From assembly GCA_030607635.1 (NCBI GenBank), contig JAUWJP010000026.1, positions 1 to 11,485 on the forward strand: DNA of 11,485 bases, written 5' to 3'. The notes beneath the pieces were generated by a model that was not told the origin of the DNA, did not search any database, and was given only the letters and a program-made list of their open reading frames with translations. This document shows, one piece after another, positions 1 through 7,129 of the stretch (positions within the stretch are counted from its first letter, which is position 1; the number at the start of each line of letters is the position of its first letter). This stretch comes from Candidatus Aminicenantota bacterium. Lineage in GTDB: Bacteria > Acidobacteriota > Aminicenantia > Aminicenantales > Aminicenantaceae. Made by a program: the position numbers and the translations under genes.

Positions 1-882
1 ACGGGCTTGTTGGGTAGGGAAGGAGATTCTTTTTATATCTCTGAATATTTTAATATCATCTTTTTAATCGAAGTTCGGGCTTTTTATTCTGTTTTAAATG
101 CGTTAGAGAAATATGAGAGGCAATTAAAGCAAATTTTTACTACGATTGGCTTTTTAGACACCATGGTCGCAGTAGCCTCTTATAGAGCTGGATTAGAATG
201 CTTTGTAGAACCAAAATTTTTAAATTCAGGATCCTTTCTGAAGATTGAAGAAGTAGTTCATCCATTACTGAACAAGCCAATCCCAAATTCCATATCTGTT
301 GAATCAGGCGGTGTACTAATAACAGGCTCGAATATGTCAGGGAAGACTACTTTTTTGAAAGCAATTGGAGTAAATGCAGTCTTAGCTCAAACCATATATA
401 CCTGTTTGGCAAAAGAATACCAAGCAAGCTTCTTTCACATCATGACTTTGATTGGCAGAAAAGACAATGTTATTGAGGGGAAAAGTTATTATCTTGATGA
501 GATTCAAGCTCTTCTTAGAATTATTAGCGCATTAGAAAAGAATGTTCCCTGTCTTTGCTTATTGGATGAAGTCTTTCGGGGGACCAATTCACTTGAACGA
601 ATTTCAGCTTCAGCAGAAGTTCTCCTTTATTTAGCAAGACATTATTGCTTAATATTTGCTACAACTCACGACCTTGAGCTTACAGAACTTGTAGAGAATT
701 CCTACAGCAATTTTCAATTCCTGGAAAAAATCACAGAAGAAGGAATTTCATTTAACTACAAATTAATGAAGGGTCCATCGACTACTCGTAATGCGATTAA
801 ACTTTTACGTCATGTGGGTTATCCAAATGAAATTGCTGATGCAGCTGATACGAGAATTCAGAAGGAAATAAAGGATGAATAA
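1..882 (+). CDS. MutS-family DNA-binding ATPase, C-terminal part (5' end outside window)
   Basis: The frame is open from base 1, so the first TTG codon at 7 is not a real start and the N-terminal part lies outside the window. About 293 codons remain. A helical lever/clamp-like region (about residues 20-70, counting from base 7) leads into the MutS ATPase domain. Walker A is GSNMSGKTT (107-115), Walker B is LCLLDE (183-188) followed by FRGTNSLER, and the switch histidine lies in TTHDLE (219-224). The C-terminal PSTTRNAIKLL block is typical of the shorter MutS-related proteins, which often lack the mismatch-recognition domain. Those proteins are presumed to bind DNA structures or repair intermediates; the exact role here is unknown. 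It is unrelated to the propeller genes downstream and is separated from them by repeat copy A. Assignment to the MutS superfamily is firm; the subfamily is inferred. Confidence 0.93.
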   Translation, partial: TGLLGREGDSFYISEYFNIIFLIEVRAFYSVLNALEKYERQLKQIFTTIGFLDTMVAVASYRAGLECFVEPKFLNSGSFLKIEEVVHPLLNKPIPNSISVESGGVLITGSNMSGKTTFLKAIGVNAVLAQTIYTCLAKEYQASFFHIMTLIGRKDNVIEGKSYYLDEIQALLRIISALEKNVPCLCLLDEVFRGTNSLERISASAEVLLYLARHYCLIFATTHDLELTELVENSYSNFQFLEKITEEGISFNYKLMKGPSTTRNAIKLLRHVGYPNEIADAADTRIQKEIKDE

Positions 883-918
883 TTTCTTATGTGATCTAAG
901 CATTTGAGGCTTATATGA

Positions 919-995
919 TGAGGCGAGTGGGAGCCAAATCCCCTAAAGCCCTGGCTTCCTGATGGTTGAAAAGACGGCTGAGAGGATTAGCGCCT
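919..995 (+). repeat. Two-hairpin intergenic repeat, copy A
   Basis: This is the first of four related spacer elements. Hairpin 1 pairs 929-936 (GGGAGCCA) with 952-959 (TGGCTTCC, one G-U pair) around a loop containing the shared core CCCTAAAGC. Hairpin 2 pairs 978-981 (CTGA) with 987-990 (TTAG) around GAGGA, then extends across a bulged G977 with 973-976 (GACG) against 991-994 (CGCC), with one A-C mismatch. The 5' flank TGAGG and the linker GGTTGAAAA are shared with copy D. It lies 36 nt after the mutS-like stop and 52 nt before P1. It could be a leader RNA for P1 or a dispersed repeat. The remaining spacer to 1047 shows only weak promoter-like words, for example TAGAAT at 1011-1016 without a good -35. 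Confidence 0.7.
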
Positions 996-1047
996 AATTG
1001 AAAAATACGATAGAATGAAATAAAGATTCTTAATAAAGTAAGAGATA

Positions 1048-2226
1048 ATGAAAAAGCTAATTTACCTTGTTTTAATATTGTCTATATTTCTCTACTGTGC
1101 CCCAAAACAGGAAAAGATTGAAAGGATAATCGAAGATGGGATTGAAGTTGTTGTTAATCATTTAGAGCCATATCAAATTAAAGGTGAACCTACTACCTTT
1201 ATTCTTGAAGAGGAATTTGTGATTGATATGGAAAGCGAAAAAATGGCAGAGATAGGTATGACACACATACCTATCTTTGGTGTTGATTCTTTAGGAAACA
1301 TTTATTGCTTGAGTTCAAAGGATGAAAAAGGGAATTTGTTTTATAAATTTGATAATCAGGGAAATTTTATTCATTCTTTCGGGAGAGAGGGACAAGGTCC
1401 GGGTGAACTTCAGATCCCTATGTTTATACGAGTTAATAAACAGGATGAAATAGTAATATTAGACAATCGAAAAAAGCTCAGTATTTTTAATACAAAGGGC
1501 AATTTAATCAAGGAAATATCTATTGATTCCAATCATCAGATTGCGACCTTGCTTGAAAGCGGTAATATTCTAGCCATGAGGAGTTTGATTAAAGCGGATG
1601 ATGGAATAATAGAACTTCCGATAGTTTTGTGTAACTCAGATTTGGAAGAAATCAAGGTGCTTGTCCCCGGGCAAAAGATAATCAACTTCAGCAGAGCTAA
1701 TAAAATCAATGGTTTAAATATTTCTCCTAATTTCTTTGTCTGGAGTATCTCAAATGGTCATATTTGTGTGGGGAATTTAGAAAAAGGGTATGAATTTTCA
1801 ATGTATGATACAGTAGGGAAATTGTTGAGAAAGATCAGGAAAGAATATAATCCGGTGAAGGTTTCGGAAGAACTTAAAAAACAAGTGCTGAAAAGATTTG
1901 AGCGTCCCGCCCTGGAATCCATCCGGAAAAAAATTTATTTCCCGGATTATTTTCCACCGTTCCAATACTATTTTATGGACGAAAGGGCCAGGCTTTTTGT
2001 CATGACTTATGAAAAGGGAAACAATCCGCGAGAGTTTTTATATGATATTTTCAATCCGGAAGGCATATTTATCGGCAGAACTAAATTAAGCAATTATGGC
2101 GATTTCTTATTAACCCTGCGCAAAAGCCCCTTATATGTAGTGGCGAAAAACAATCGACTCTATTGTGTGAGAGAGAAAGAGAGCGGTTATATGGAGCTAG
2201 TGGTATATAAAACGAGGTGGGAATAA
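1048..2226 (+). CDS. P1: six-bladed beta-propeller lipoprotein
   Basis: A 392-residue exported protein. Residues 1-16 form a lipoprotein-type leader (MKK then a hydrophobic run) ending in FLYC, with C17 as the probable lipidated cysteine; Tyr at -1 is unusual for signal peptidase II. The mature part begins with a charged linker and the family pre-motif VVVNHLEP (about 34-41). Propeller strands of the form xNIYxx...KFDNQGNF follow, then the signature GREGQGPGEL (112-121). An inserted helical stretch (RKIRKEYNPVKVSEELKK) and a FNPEG...YxVREKESG tail complete it. P4 is the closest paralog along the whole length. ATG 1048 is chosen because the leader aligns with P2 and P4; the ribosome site is weak (TAAGAGA). 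P2 follows after 34 nt in what looks like one operon. No catalytic residues are recognised; ligand or partner binding is an inference. Confidence 0.88.
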   Translation: MKKLIYLVLILSIFLYCAPKQEKIERIIEDGIEVVVNHLEPYQIKGEPTTFILEEEFVIDMESEKMAEIGMTHIPIFGVDSLGNIYCLSSKDEKGNLFYKFDNQGNFIHSFGREGQGPGELQIPMFIRVNKQDEIVILDNRKKLSIFNTKGNLIKEISIDSNHQIATLLESGNILAMRSLIKADDGIIELPIVLCNSDLEEIKVLVPGQKIINFSRANKINGLNISPNFFVWSISNGHICVGNLEKGYEFSMYDTVGKLLRKIRKEYNPVKVSEELKKQVLKRFERPALESIRKKIYFPDYFPPFQYYFMDERARLFVMTYEKGNNPREFLYDIFNPEGIFIGRTKLSNYGDFLLTLRKSPLYVVAKNNRLYCVREKESGYMELVVYKTRWE

Positions 2227-2260
2227 AAAATATAGTTTTCGAGTAAGAAGGGAAGGGAAA

Positions 2261-3403
2261 ATGAAAAAATTTATTTATCTTGTTTTAGTTCTTTCCTTGT
2301 TTTTTTTCTGTGGGCCTAAGCAAAAAGAAGTAGAAAAGATTATGGTAGATGGGGTGGCACATATCAAGAATCCTGAAGAGCCTCTTAGAGGAGAAGTTTT
2401 ACTCGACATTGAAAAAATTCTGGAAATTGATCCGTATCAATTTGAAGAAGTAAGATTAGGATGGTTTGATTTTATACGGGATACTGATGGCGAGGTGATT
2501 TTGTTCAATTCAAATATAACTGAAGCCCAGAGGTTCAACCACGAAGGAGAATATCTTGGTAGCTTGGTGAGAAAAGGACAGGGACCTGGTGAATTTCCAG
2601 ATCGTAGCGGTTTTAAAGTATGCTTTATGAACAAGCAGATATGGGCCACAGGGAATTTGAAACTGGCTAAATATGGTAAGGAAGGTCGATTTTTAAATGA
2701 AAAAAAATTAGGTTATCGCCCAGAGGTCTTAGTGGATGACAACCGGTTTTTTATAGAAAAAAAGAGACTCTCTAAAGAAGAATTAATTAAAAAATTATTA
2801 TTAGTTGATTTGTCTTCAAGTAATGACAGCAAAGCTAGCGAGATCGTTTTCTTTCAGGCGGAAAATGTTGGAGCGATATTGGGGCCGGATAGAAAGGGAT
2901 TGATGGATTCTTGGGCTACACCCAATATTGATTTCACTTATGACCATGAAAATCAAAGAATCTACATTGGGTTGAATACAGAATACAAAATATATGTTAA
3001 GAACCTAAACGGAGAAACTGTGCACATCATCGAAAAACCCCACAATAACGTGAAAGTGAGCCAAAATGATAAGAAAAAGCTGCTATCTTTTTTATTGAGA
3101 GACGCATCTTCGAAATGGATGCTTGATGCATATCCTGATAATTTGGTGGCCATTAAGGAGTTAAAAATGCTTCCTAATGGATATCTGGCTGTATATCTAG
3201 TTTCAGGTCCGGGTTATTTTGAAGTTGATGTTTTCGACCCAGAGGGAAGATTTGTGTATATCATGAAACCTCCACAAGGAGTTTCACTAGAAATGGCAAA
3301 ATTTTATAGTTTCGGGACTTCAACAACCGAGACAACAGAAGATGGCTTCCAGATTTACGTAGAATACAGAATCAAGAATCTTTCTGAGATTTTTCGAAAT
3401 TAA
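2261..3403 (+). CDS. P2: six-bladed beta-propeller lipoprotein, divergent member
   Basis: A 380-residue protein with a leader almost identical to those of P1 and P4. C17 follows a run of three Phe, which is a poor but recognisable lipobox, and mature GPKQ starts as in P4. The pre-motif is IKNPEEPLRGE (about 35-45). Strand pattern AQRFNHEGEYLG precedes the signature VRKGQGPGEF (103-112). The central region is more diverged than in the other paralogs, and the C-terminus ends in VEYRIKNL rather than the usual KRYKV-type ending. A good ribosome site, GGAAGGG at 2251-2257, sits just upstream of the ATG. The leader DNA resembles P4 and the relic at 8484 far more than the mature parts do. The stop at 3401-3403 nearly abuts P3, suggesting a P1-P2-P3 operon. 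Confidence 0.85.
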   Translation: MKKFIYLVLVLSLFFFCGPKQKEVEKIMVDGVAHIKNPEEPLRGEVLLDIEKILEIDPYQFEEVRLGWFDFIRDTDGEVILFNSNITEAQRFNHEGEYLGSLVRKGQGPGEFPDRSGFKVCFMNKQIWATGNLKLAKYGKEGRFLNEKKLGYRPEVLVDDNRFFIEKKRLSKEELIKKLLLVDLSSSNDSKASEIVFFQAENVGAILGPDRKGLMDSWATPNIDFTYDHENQRIYIGLNTEYKIYVKNLNGETVHIIEKPHNNVKVSQNDKKKLLSFLLRDASSKWMLDAYPDNLVAIKELKMLPNGYLAVYLVSGPGYFEVDVFDPEGRFVYIMKPPQGVSLEMAKFYSFGTSTTETTEDGFQIYVEYRIKNLSEIFRN

Positions 3404-3423
3404 ATGTGACCTCGATATCCACA

Positions 3424-4536
3424 ATGAAAGACAAAACAAAGGCAGTTTCAATCGTTTTATTTCTTTCAGCCTTTATTATGCTTGTTTCTTGTGGAAAGCA
3501 AAAATCAGAATGGCAAGGGACAATTGAGGAAGTAAATGGAGTGACAGTTGTCAAGAATCCGAAAGAGCCGATGTATGGAGAAGATGTATTCAGTTTGGAG
3601 GAAGAGTTATCCATTGGAGAATCAGAAGGAAGAGAAGAATATATGTTTTCTGCAGTTAATCATCTAACAGTGGACGAGGATGAAAGGATTTATGTTCTTG
3701 ACTATAAAAATGTTCAGGTCAAAGTTTTTGACAGGGATGGAAAATATTTGAGTACTTTTGGACAAAGAGGGCAGGGGCCAGGAGAGTTTTTCAGACCAAG
3801 AGGGATTTATATTACATCTGAAGATGAAGTTATGGTATATGATATGGGAAATCGTTCTTTTATATATTTTTCCAAAGAGGGCCAATTTTTAAGTTCATTT
3901 TCTACAGCGAAATTATCTTTAGTGGGAGCAAGAATTGATTCGAAAGGAAATATTATAGGCGATGTTTTTTCAGCTAATCCTGAGGATCGATCCTTTGTGC
4001 TTAAAAAGTTTGACTCCAAGCTGAATGAACTTTTTACCATAGGATCTTCACCCTTATCTCCTTCTGGAGTATTTAAAGTTTCCTTGCCTTATTGTTTCTG
4101 GCAAATTACAGAGGATGATCATATTGTTTTTGGTTATACAAAAAATTATGAGATACAAATAATGAATCCTGAAGGAGAAGTGATAAGAAAAATCAGCAAG
4201 GAATATGATCCTGTTGAATTTACAGATAAAGAAAAGAAAGGATACCTGGAAAATAATCCGCTTAAGCTGAAGATTGAATTCCCCAAATACCACAACCCAT
4301 TTTTAAGATTCTTTCTAGATGATGAAGGTCGGCTGTTTGTTCTTACTTCTGAAAAGGCAAAAGACAAGGAAAGCAATTATTATGATATTTTTGATCCAGA
4401 GGGAAAGTACATTACCAAAGTTTTGTTTAGTATCAATCCGTCACTGTTTTTTAAAAAGGGGAAGCTTTATACCATAGAAGAAGATGAAGATGGATATCAG
4501 TATGTGAAACGCTACAAAGTTACCTGGAAATATTAG
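3424..4536 (+). CDS. P3: six-bladed beta-propeller lipoprotein
   Basis: A 370-residue protein with the clearest lipobox of the set: LVSC with C23. The pre-motif VVKNPKEPMYGE is at about 42-53 and a first blade reads NHLTVDEDERIYVLD. The signature GQRGQGPGEF is at 113-122. A KISKEYDPVEFTDKEKK insert, IEFPKYHNPF and a final VKRYKVTWKY follow. ATG 3424 is preferred over GTG 3406 because it aligns with the P6 start; neither has a clear ribosome site. The gene begins 20 nt after the P2 stop, so translation may depend on coupling. A 36-nt stretch inside the leader (3445-3480) is identical to P6 (7151-7186), while the downstream coding DNA has diverged. The stop is TAG, evidence that amber is a normal stop here. 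It is probably anchored in the inner or outer membrane facing the periplasm. Confidence 0.88.
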   Translation: MKDKTKAVSIVLFLSAFIMLVSCGKQKSEWQGTIEEVNGVTVVKNPKEPMYGEDVFSLEEELSIGESEGREEYMFSAVNHLTVDEDERIYVLDYKNVQVKVFDRDGKYLSTFGQRGQGPGEFFRPRGIYITSEDEVMVYDMGNRSFIYFSKEGQFLSSFSTAKLSLVGARIDSKGNIIGDVFSANPEDRSFVLKKFDSKLNELFTIGSSPLSPSGVFKVSLPYCFWQITEDDHIVFGYTKNYEIQIMNPEGEVIRKISKEYDPVEFTDKEKKGYLENNPLKLKIEFPKYHNPFLRFFLDDEGRLFVLTSEKAKDKESNYYDIFDPEGKYITKVLFSINPSLFFKKGKLYTIEEDEDGYQYVKRYKVTWKY

Positions 4537-4546
4537 CGAATTTAAG

Positions 4547-4616
4547 CCGGCTGGAAGCTCAAAACCCTAAAGCCCTTGCTTCCCTGTTATTGCATGAGGA
4601 AGATCGTAATTACACC
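4547..4616 (+). repeat. Two-hairpin intergenic repeat, copy B
   Basis: The second copy. Hairpin 1 is perfect: GGAAGC (4553-4558) with GCTTCC (4578-4583), enclosing the core ACCCTAAAGC. The 5' flank GGCTGGAAGC is identical to copy D, and the spacing between stem arms matches the other copies exactly. The second half is decayed: GATCGTAATTACACCT still aligns with copy D (11 of 16 positions) but the second hairpin is not preserved. It lies 10 nt after the P3 stop. Its hairpin begins 117 nt before the P4 start, against 119 nt between copy A and P1. Confidence 0.65.
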
Positions 4617-4658
4617 TTATAAGGATAAACGAGTGAGGGAAAGGAAAATTCTCACCAT

Positions 4659-4669
4659 GGAGGGGGAAA
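4659..4669 (+). promoter_or_regulatory. Strong Shine-Dalgarno that points to an ATT start
   Basis: GGAGGGGG (4659-4666) ends three bases before the ATT at 4670; measured from its GGAGG core the spacing is 6 nt, which is optimal. No ATG, GTG or TTG lies in frame between the upstream in-frame TGA (4634-4636) and the leader. The ATG at 4657 is out of frame and meets a stop after five codons (MEGEN). The site therefore supports initiation at or immediately around 4670. Confidence 0.6.
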
Positions 4670-5854
4670 ATTAAAAAACTAATTTATCTTGTCTTAGTTC
4701 TTTCCTTATTTTTTAGCTGTGGTCCAAAGCAGGAAAAAGTAGAGAAGATAATGGAAGACGGAGTGGAAGTTGTCATCAATCATCTGGAGCCTTATAAAGT
4801 AGAAGGCGAACCAAACAAACTTACTCTTGAGGAAGAATATGTCCTTGATTTTGAAAGTGAAGACTTTGCAGAAGTAGGAATGACTGATATTATGGGATTT
4901 GACATTGATTCTGATGGAAACATCTATTTCTGGAGTATTGAAAGTCCTGAGTATTTCATCTTCAAATTTGATGCAAATGGAAAATTTGTGAGTTCAATCG
5001 GTCGTAGCGGCCAGGGTCCAGGTGAACTCGTAGCAATATTTCAAGTAAGAATTAATGAACACGATGAGATTCTTGTTTCAGATGGGGTAAGAAAAAAAAT
5101 AATTATTCTTGATGCAAGTGGAAATTTAATCAAGGAGATGCCAATTGCACCCAATCATCGCATTACAACACTCCTTGAAATTGGGAAAATTCTCGCGATG
5201 AAAGCAATTTTTAAACCTGAAGAGGGATTTACTGAATTACCGATAGTCATATGCAACAGTGAGTTGGAAGATATCGCCTTCCTTCATAAAGGGGAGAAAA
5301 ATCCTAATTGGGCAAGGGCCAAAAGAATTAATGGCTTAAAGACAACAGCGAATTACTTTCCATGGAGTATCTCAAAAAGTCATATTTATATTGGCAATCC
5401 AGATAATATGTATGAAATCTTTGTTTATGACTTTGATGGAAGATTGGAGAGGAAAATAAGAAAGGAATATAATCCTGTTGCAGTACCAGAAGACATCAAA
5501 GAACGTGTACTAAAGATATTCGAAAGTCCCCATTTAAAACAGATGAAGATAAAGAAAAAGGTGTTTTTCCCTGATTATATGCCCCCATTCCAGTACTTTT
5601 TTACAGATGATGATGGGAGACTCTTTGTAATGACTTATGAAAAAGGAGAGGGTCCGAAAGAATTCATATATGATATCTTTAATCCAGATGGTGTTTTTAT
5701 CGGAAGGACATCATTAGATAATAGCGGAAACGAAATAACAGCAGTATGGGGAGGACCTTTTGAAGTAAAGAAGAAAAATAAGCGGCTTTATTGTATGAGA
5801 GTGAAAGATAGTGGATATAATGAATTAGTGGTTTATAGAATGAAGTGGGAATAA
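4670..5854 (+). CDS. P4: six-bladed beta-propeller lipoprotein with ATT in place of the ATG start
   Basis: In frame from ATT 4670 the product is 394 residues: KKLIYLVLV, then LSLFFSC with C17 as a good lipobox cysteine, then GPKQ. An ordinary ATG caller would start at 4751 and lose the whole export signal (27 codons). P1 and P2 carry ATG exactly at the ATT position, so ATG to ATT mutation is the simple explanation. ATT is a rare but real start codon (infC in enteric bacteria uses it). The mature part closely follows P1: VVINHLEPYKVEGEP, signature GRSGQGPGEL (111-120), RKIRKEYNPV insert, FFPDYMPPFQYF and a C-terminal ELVVYRMKWE. The intact frame over nearly 400 codons suggests continuing or recent selection, so weak expression is likelier than old decay. 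P5 starts 16 nt downstream. Confidence 0.8.
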   Translation: MKKLIYLVLVLSLFFSCGPKQEKVEKIMEDGVEVVINHLEPYKVEGEPNKLTLEEEYVLDFESEDFAEVGMTDIMGFDIDSDGNIYFWSIESPEYFIFKFDANGKFVSSIGRSGQGPGELVAIFQVRINEHDEILVSDGVRKKIIILDASGNLIKEMPIAPNHRITTLLEIGKILAMKAIFKPEEGFTELPIVICNSELEDIAFLHKGEKNPNWARAKRINGLKTTANYFPWSISKSHIYIGNPDNMYEIFVYDFDGRLERKIRKEYNPVAVPEDIKERVLKIFESPHLKQMKIKKKVFFPDYMPPFQYFFTDDDGRLFVMTYEKGEGPKEFIYDIFNPDGVFIGRTSLDNSGNEITAVWGGPFEVKKKNKRLYCMRVKDSGYNELVVYRMKWE

Positions 5855-5870
5855 AAAAAAGGGGGAAAAA

Positions 5871-6995
5871 GTGAGAATATCTTCGTCAACAAGTAGGCTG
5901 TTCATACTTCTTTTAATTTCTTGCATTGCATTTTTTATGCTTCAAGCACAAGAAATAAAGAAGAAAATTGAAAAATGCGTGACTGTCATCCGCAATCCAA
6001 AGATGCCCGTTCCGCCTTCCGGCTCCCAATCGAAAATGACCCTGAAAGAGGACTTGGTCATCGGAAAAGATACGAAGAAGGAGAATTATTGGTTTTCGTC
6101 ACTGAATTCTTTGGCGGTTGACGATTCCGGCAACATCTATACGCTTGATCCCAAGGAGATCAAAATCAGGGTTTTCGACTCCAATGGAAAGCTACTAAGG
6201 ACATTCGGTCGGCAGGGACAGGGGCCGGGCGAGTTTAGCGGGCCGGGTTGGATGAATGTTATGCCCGATGGAGACCTTATTGTATTTGATGTATTGAGCC
6301 GTAGATTTACCTACCTGACTCTGGACGGCAAGTTTCTGAAGACCGTTTCTACAAGTACGCTGCCTCCGGGAGTAGTCAGAATCGATAGTAAAGGATTCAT
6401 CTATCAGCATAAGAGGGGGCGGGGAAGCAAGCCCATCGATGAGTTGATTAAGTATGATCCGAGCTTGAATCCGGTCATGAAAATCCACACCTTTGAAAGT
6501 ATAAGGAAGTCACGCGCGTGGAATCCCTTTTCAAAGCAATACTATTTCGATGTGACTAAAGAAGGCTACCTAATATGGCTATTATCGTCTACCTATAACA
6601 TTCATGTCATCGATCCCAAAGGAAACACCTTGAAGCGAATCGTTAAAGACTATGATCCGGTGAAGGTAACGGACGCAGACAAGGAGCGATTAACGAAGCG
6701 ATACTCCCCCTCAGGGGATCCGCTCCGATTAAAAATCGAATTCCCTAAATATTATCCAGCCGTCGCTGGGCTTGTTTCCGACGACCAAGGCTGGATTTAT
6801 ACCCGGACCTACGAGAAGGACGGCCAGGGTGGAGTTTACTATGATGTCTTCAATCAAGAAGGCCACTATATTGCCCGCTTTTCTCTCCCAGAAAACGAGC
6901 GAGTGGTTGTCATCAAGAAGAAAAAGCTCTACTGCATGGTCCGGGAAAGTGAAGAGGGTATCCCCCTGGTTAAGAGATATAGAGTCGTAATGTGA
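5871..6995 (+). CDS. P5: exported six-bladed beta-propeller protein, richer in GC
   Basis: A 374-residue protein starting at GTG, with a GGGGG-rich ribosome site at 5861-5865. The leader differs from its neighbours: a hydrophobic run at about residues 10-24 contains LISC, but more hydrophobic residues follow it. Cleavage by signal peptidase I near FMLQA/QE (about 26) therefore seems likelier than lipidation. The pre-motif is VIRNPKMPVPP (39-49), the first blade SLAVDDSGNIYTLD, and the signature GRQGQGPGEF is at 113-122. The KRIVKDYDPVKVTDADKE insert, KIEFPKYYP and a terminal VKRYRVVM make it most like P3 and P6. Base composition stands out: two sampled 60-nt lines have 27 and 28 G+C, against 20 in a sampled line of P3. 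That suggests later arrival or a different history. It forms a short P4-P5 unit ended by copy C. Confidence 0.87.
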   Translation: MRISSSTSRLFILLLISCIAFFMLQAQEIKKKIEKCVTVIRNPKMPVPPSGSQSKMTLKEDLVIGKDTKKENYWFSSLNSLAVDDSGNIYTLDPKEIKIRVFDSNGKLLRTFGRQGQGPGEFSGPGWMNVMPDGDLIVFDVLSRRFTYLTLDGKFLKTVSTSTLPPGVVRIDSKGFIYQHKRGRGSKPIDELIKYDPSLNPVMKIHTFESIRKSRAWNPFSKQYYFDVTKEGYLIWLLSSTYNIHVIDPKGNTLKRIVKDYDPVKVTDADKERLTKRYSPSGDPLRLKIEFPKYYPAVAGLVSDDQGWIYTRTYEKDGQGGVYYDVFNQEGHYIARFSLPENERVVVIKKKKLYCMVRESEEGIPLVKRYRVVM

Positions 6996-7049
6996 TAAGA
7001 AGCTCTCTGAAAAAGAGCAGTTGAGATAATTATTAAATATATAGACTGC

Positions 7050-7115
7050 CCACACGGAAGCCAAAGAGCCTGAGGCTCAAGCTTCACGAAGAAAAACAGA
7101 TGAGAGAATATTTCA
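7050..7115 (+). repeat. Two-hairpin intergenic repeat, copy C
   Basis: The third copy. GGAAGCC at 7056-7062 and GCTTC at 7081-7085 form the outer stem. Inside them GAGCC (7066-7070) pairs with GGCTC (7073-7077) across a TGA loop, so this copy has the strongest first hairpin despite losing the exact CCCTAAAGC core. The 19-nt distance between arms is the same as in copies B and D. The second half aligns with copy A (AC-G-TGAGAG-AT-) but its stem is not kept. The ATG at 7100 lies inside this element, which argues against it being the start of P6. Confidence 0.6.
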
Positions 7116-7129
7116 TAAAGGGGATAAAA

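Noticed and set aside
961..990. Hammerhead ribozyme from CTGATGG...GAAAA in copy A
   Set aside because: The conserved core order and flanking stems do not form, and the words are not conserved in copies B and D.
919..995. Known riboswitch (TPP-like GGCTGAGAGGAT, or c-di-GMP-like AAAGCC) in copy A
   Set aside because: Only short words match. The TPP core and the GEMM tetraloop/receptor elements are missing, and the other copies do not keep the TPP-like words.
4751..5854. P4 starting at ATG 4751 as a cytoplasmic protein
   Set aside because: The 27 preceding in-frame codons encode a lipoprotein leader homologous to those of neighbours, and the strong ribosome site is placed for 4670.
7002..7018. 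Rho-independent terminator after P5 (GCTCT...AGAGC)
   Set aside because: The stem is only 5 bp and is not followed by a T run.
7100..7129. P6 starting at ATG 7100
   Set aside because: This ATG lies inside repeat copy C, would add a charged stretch before the leader, and has no ribosome site as good as that for 7130.
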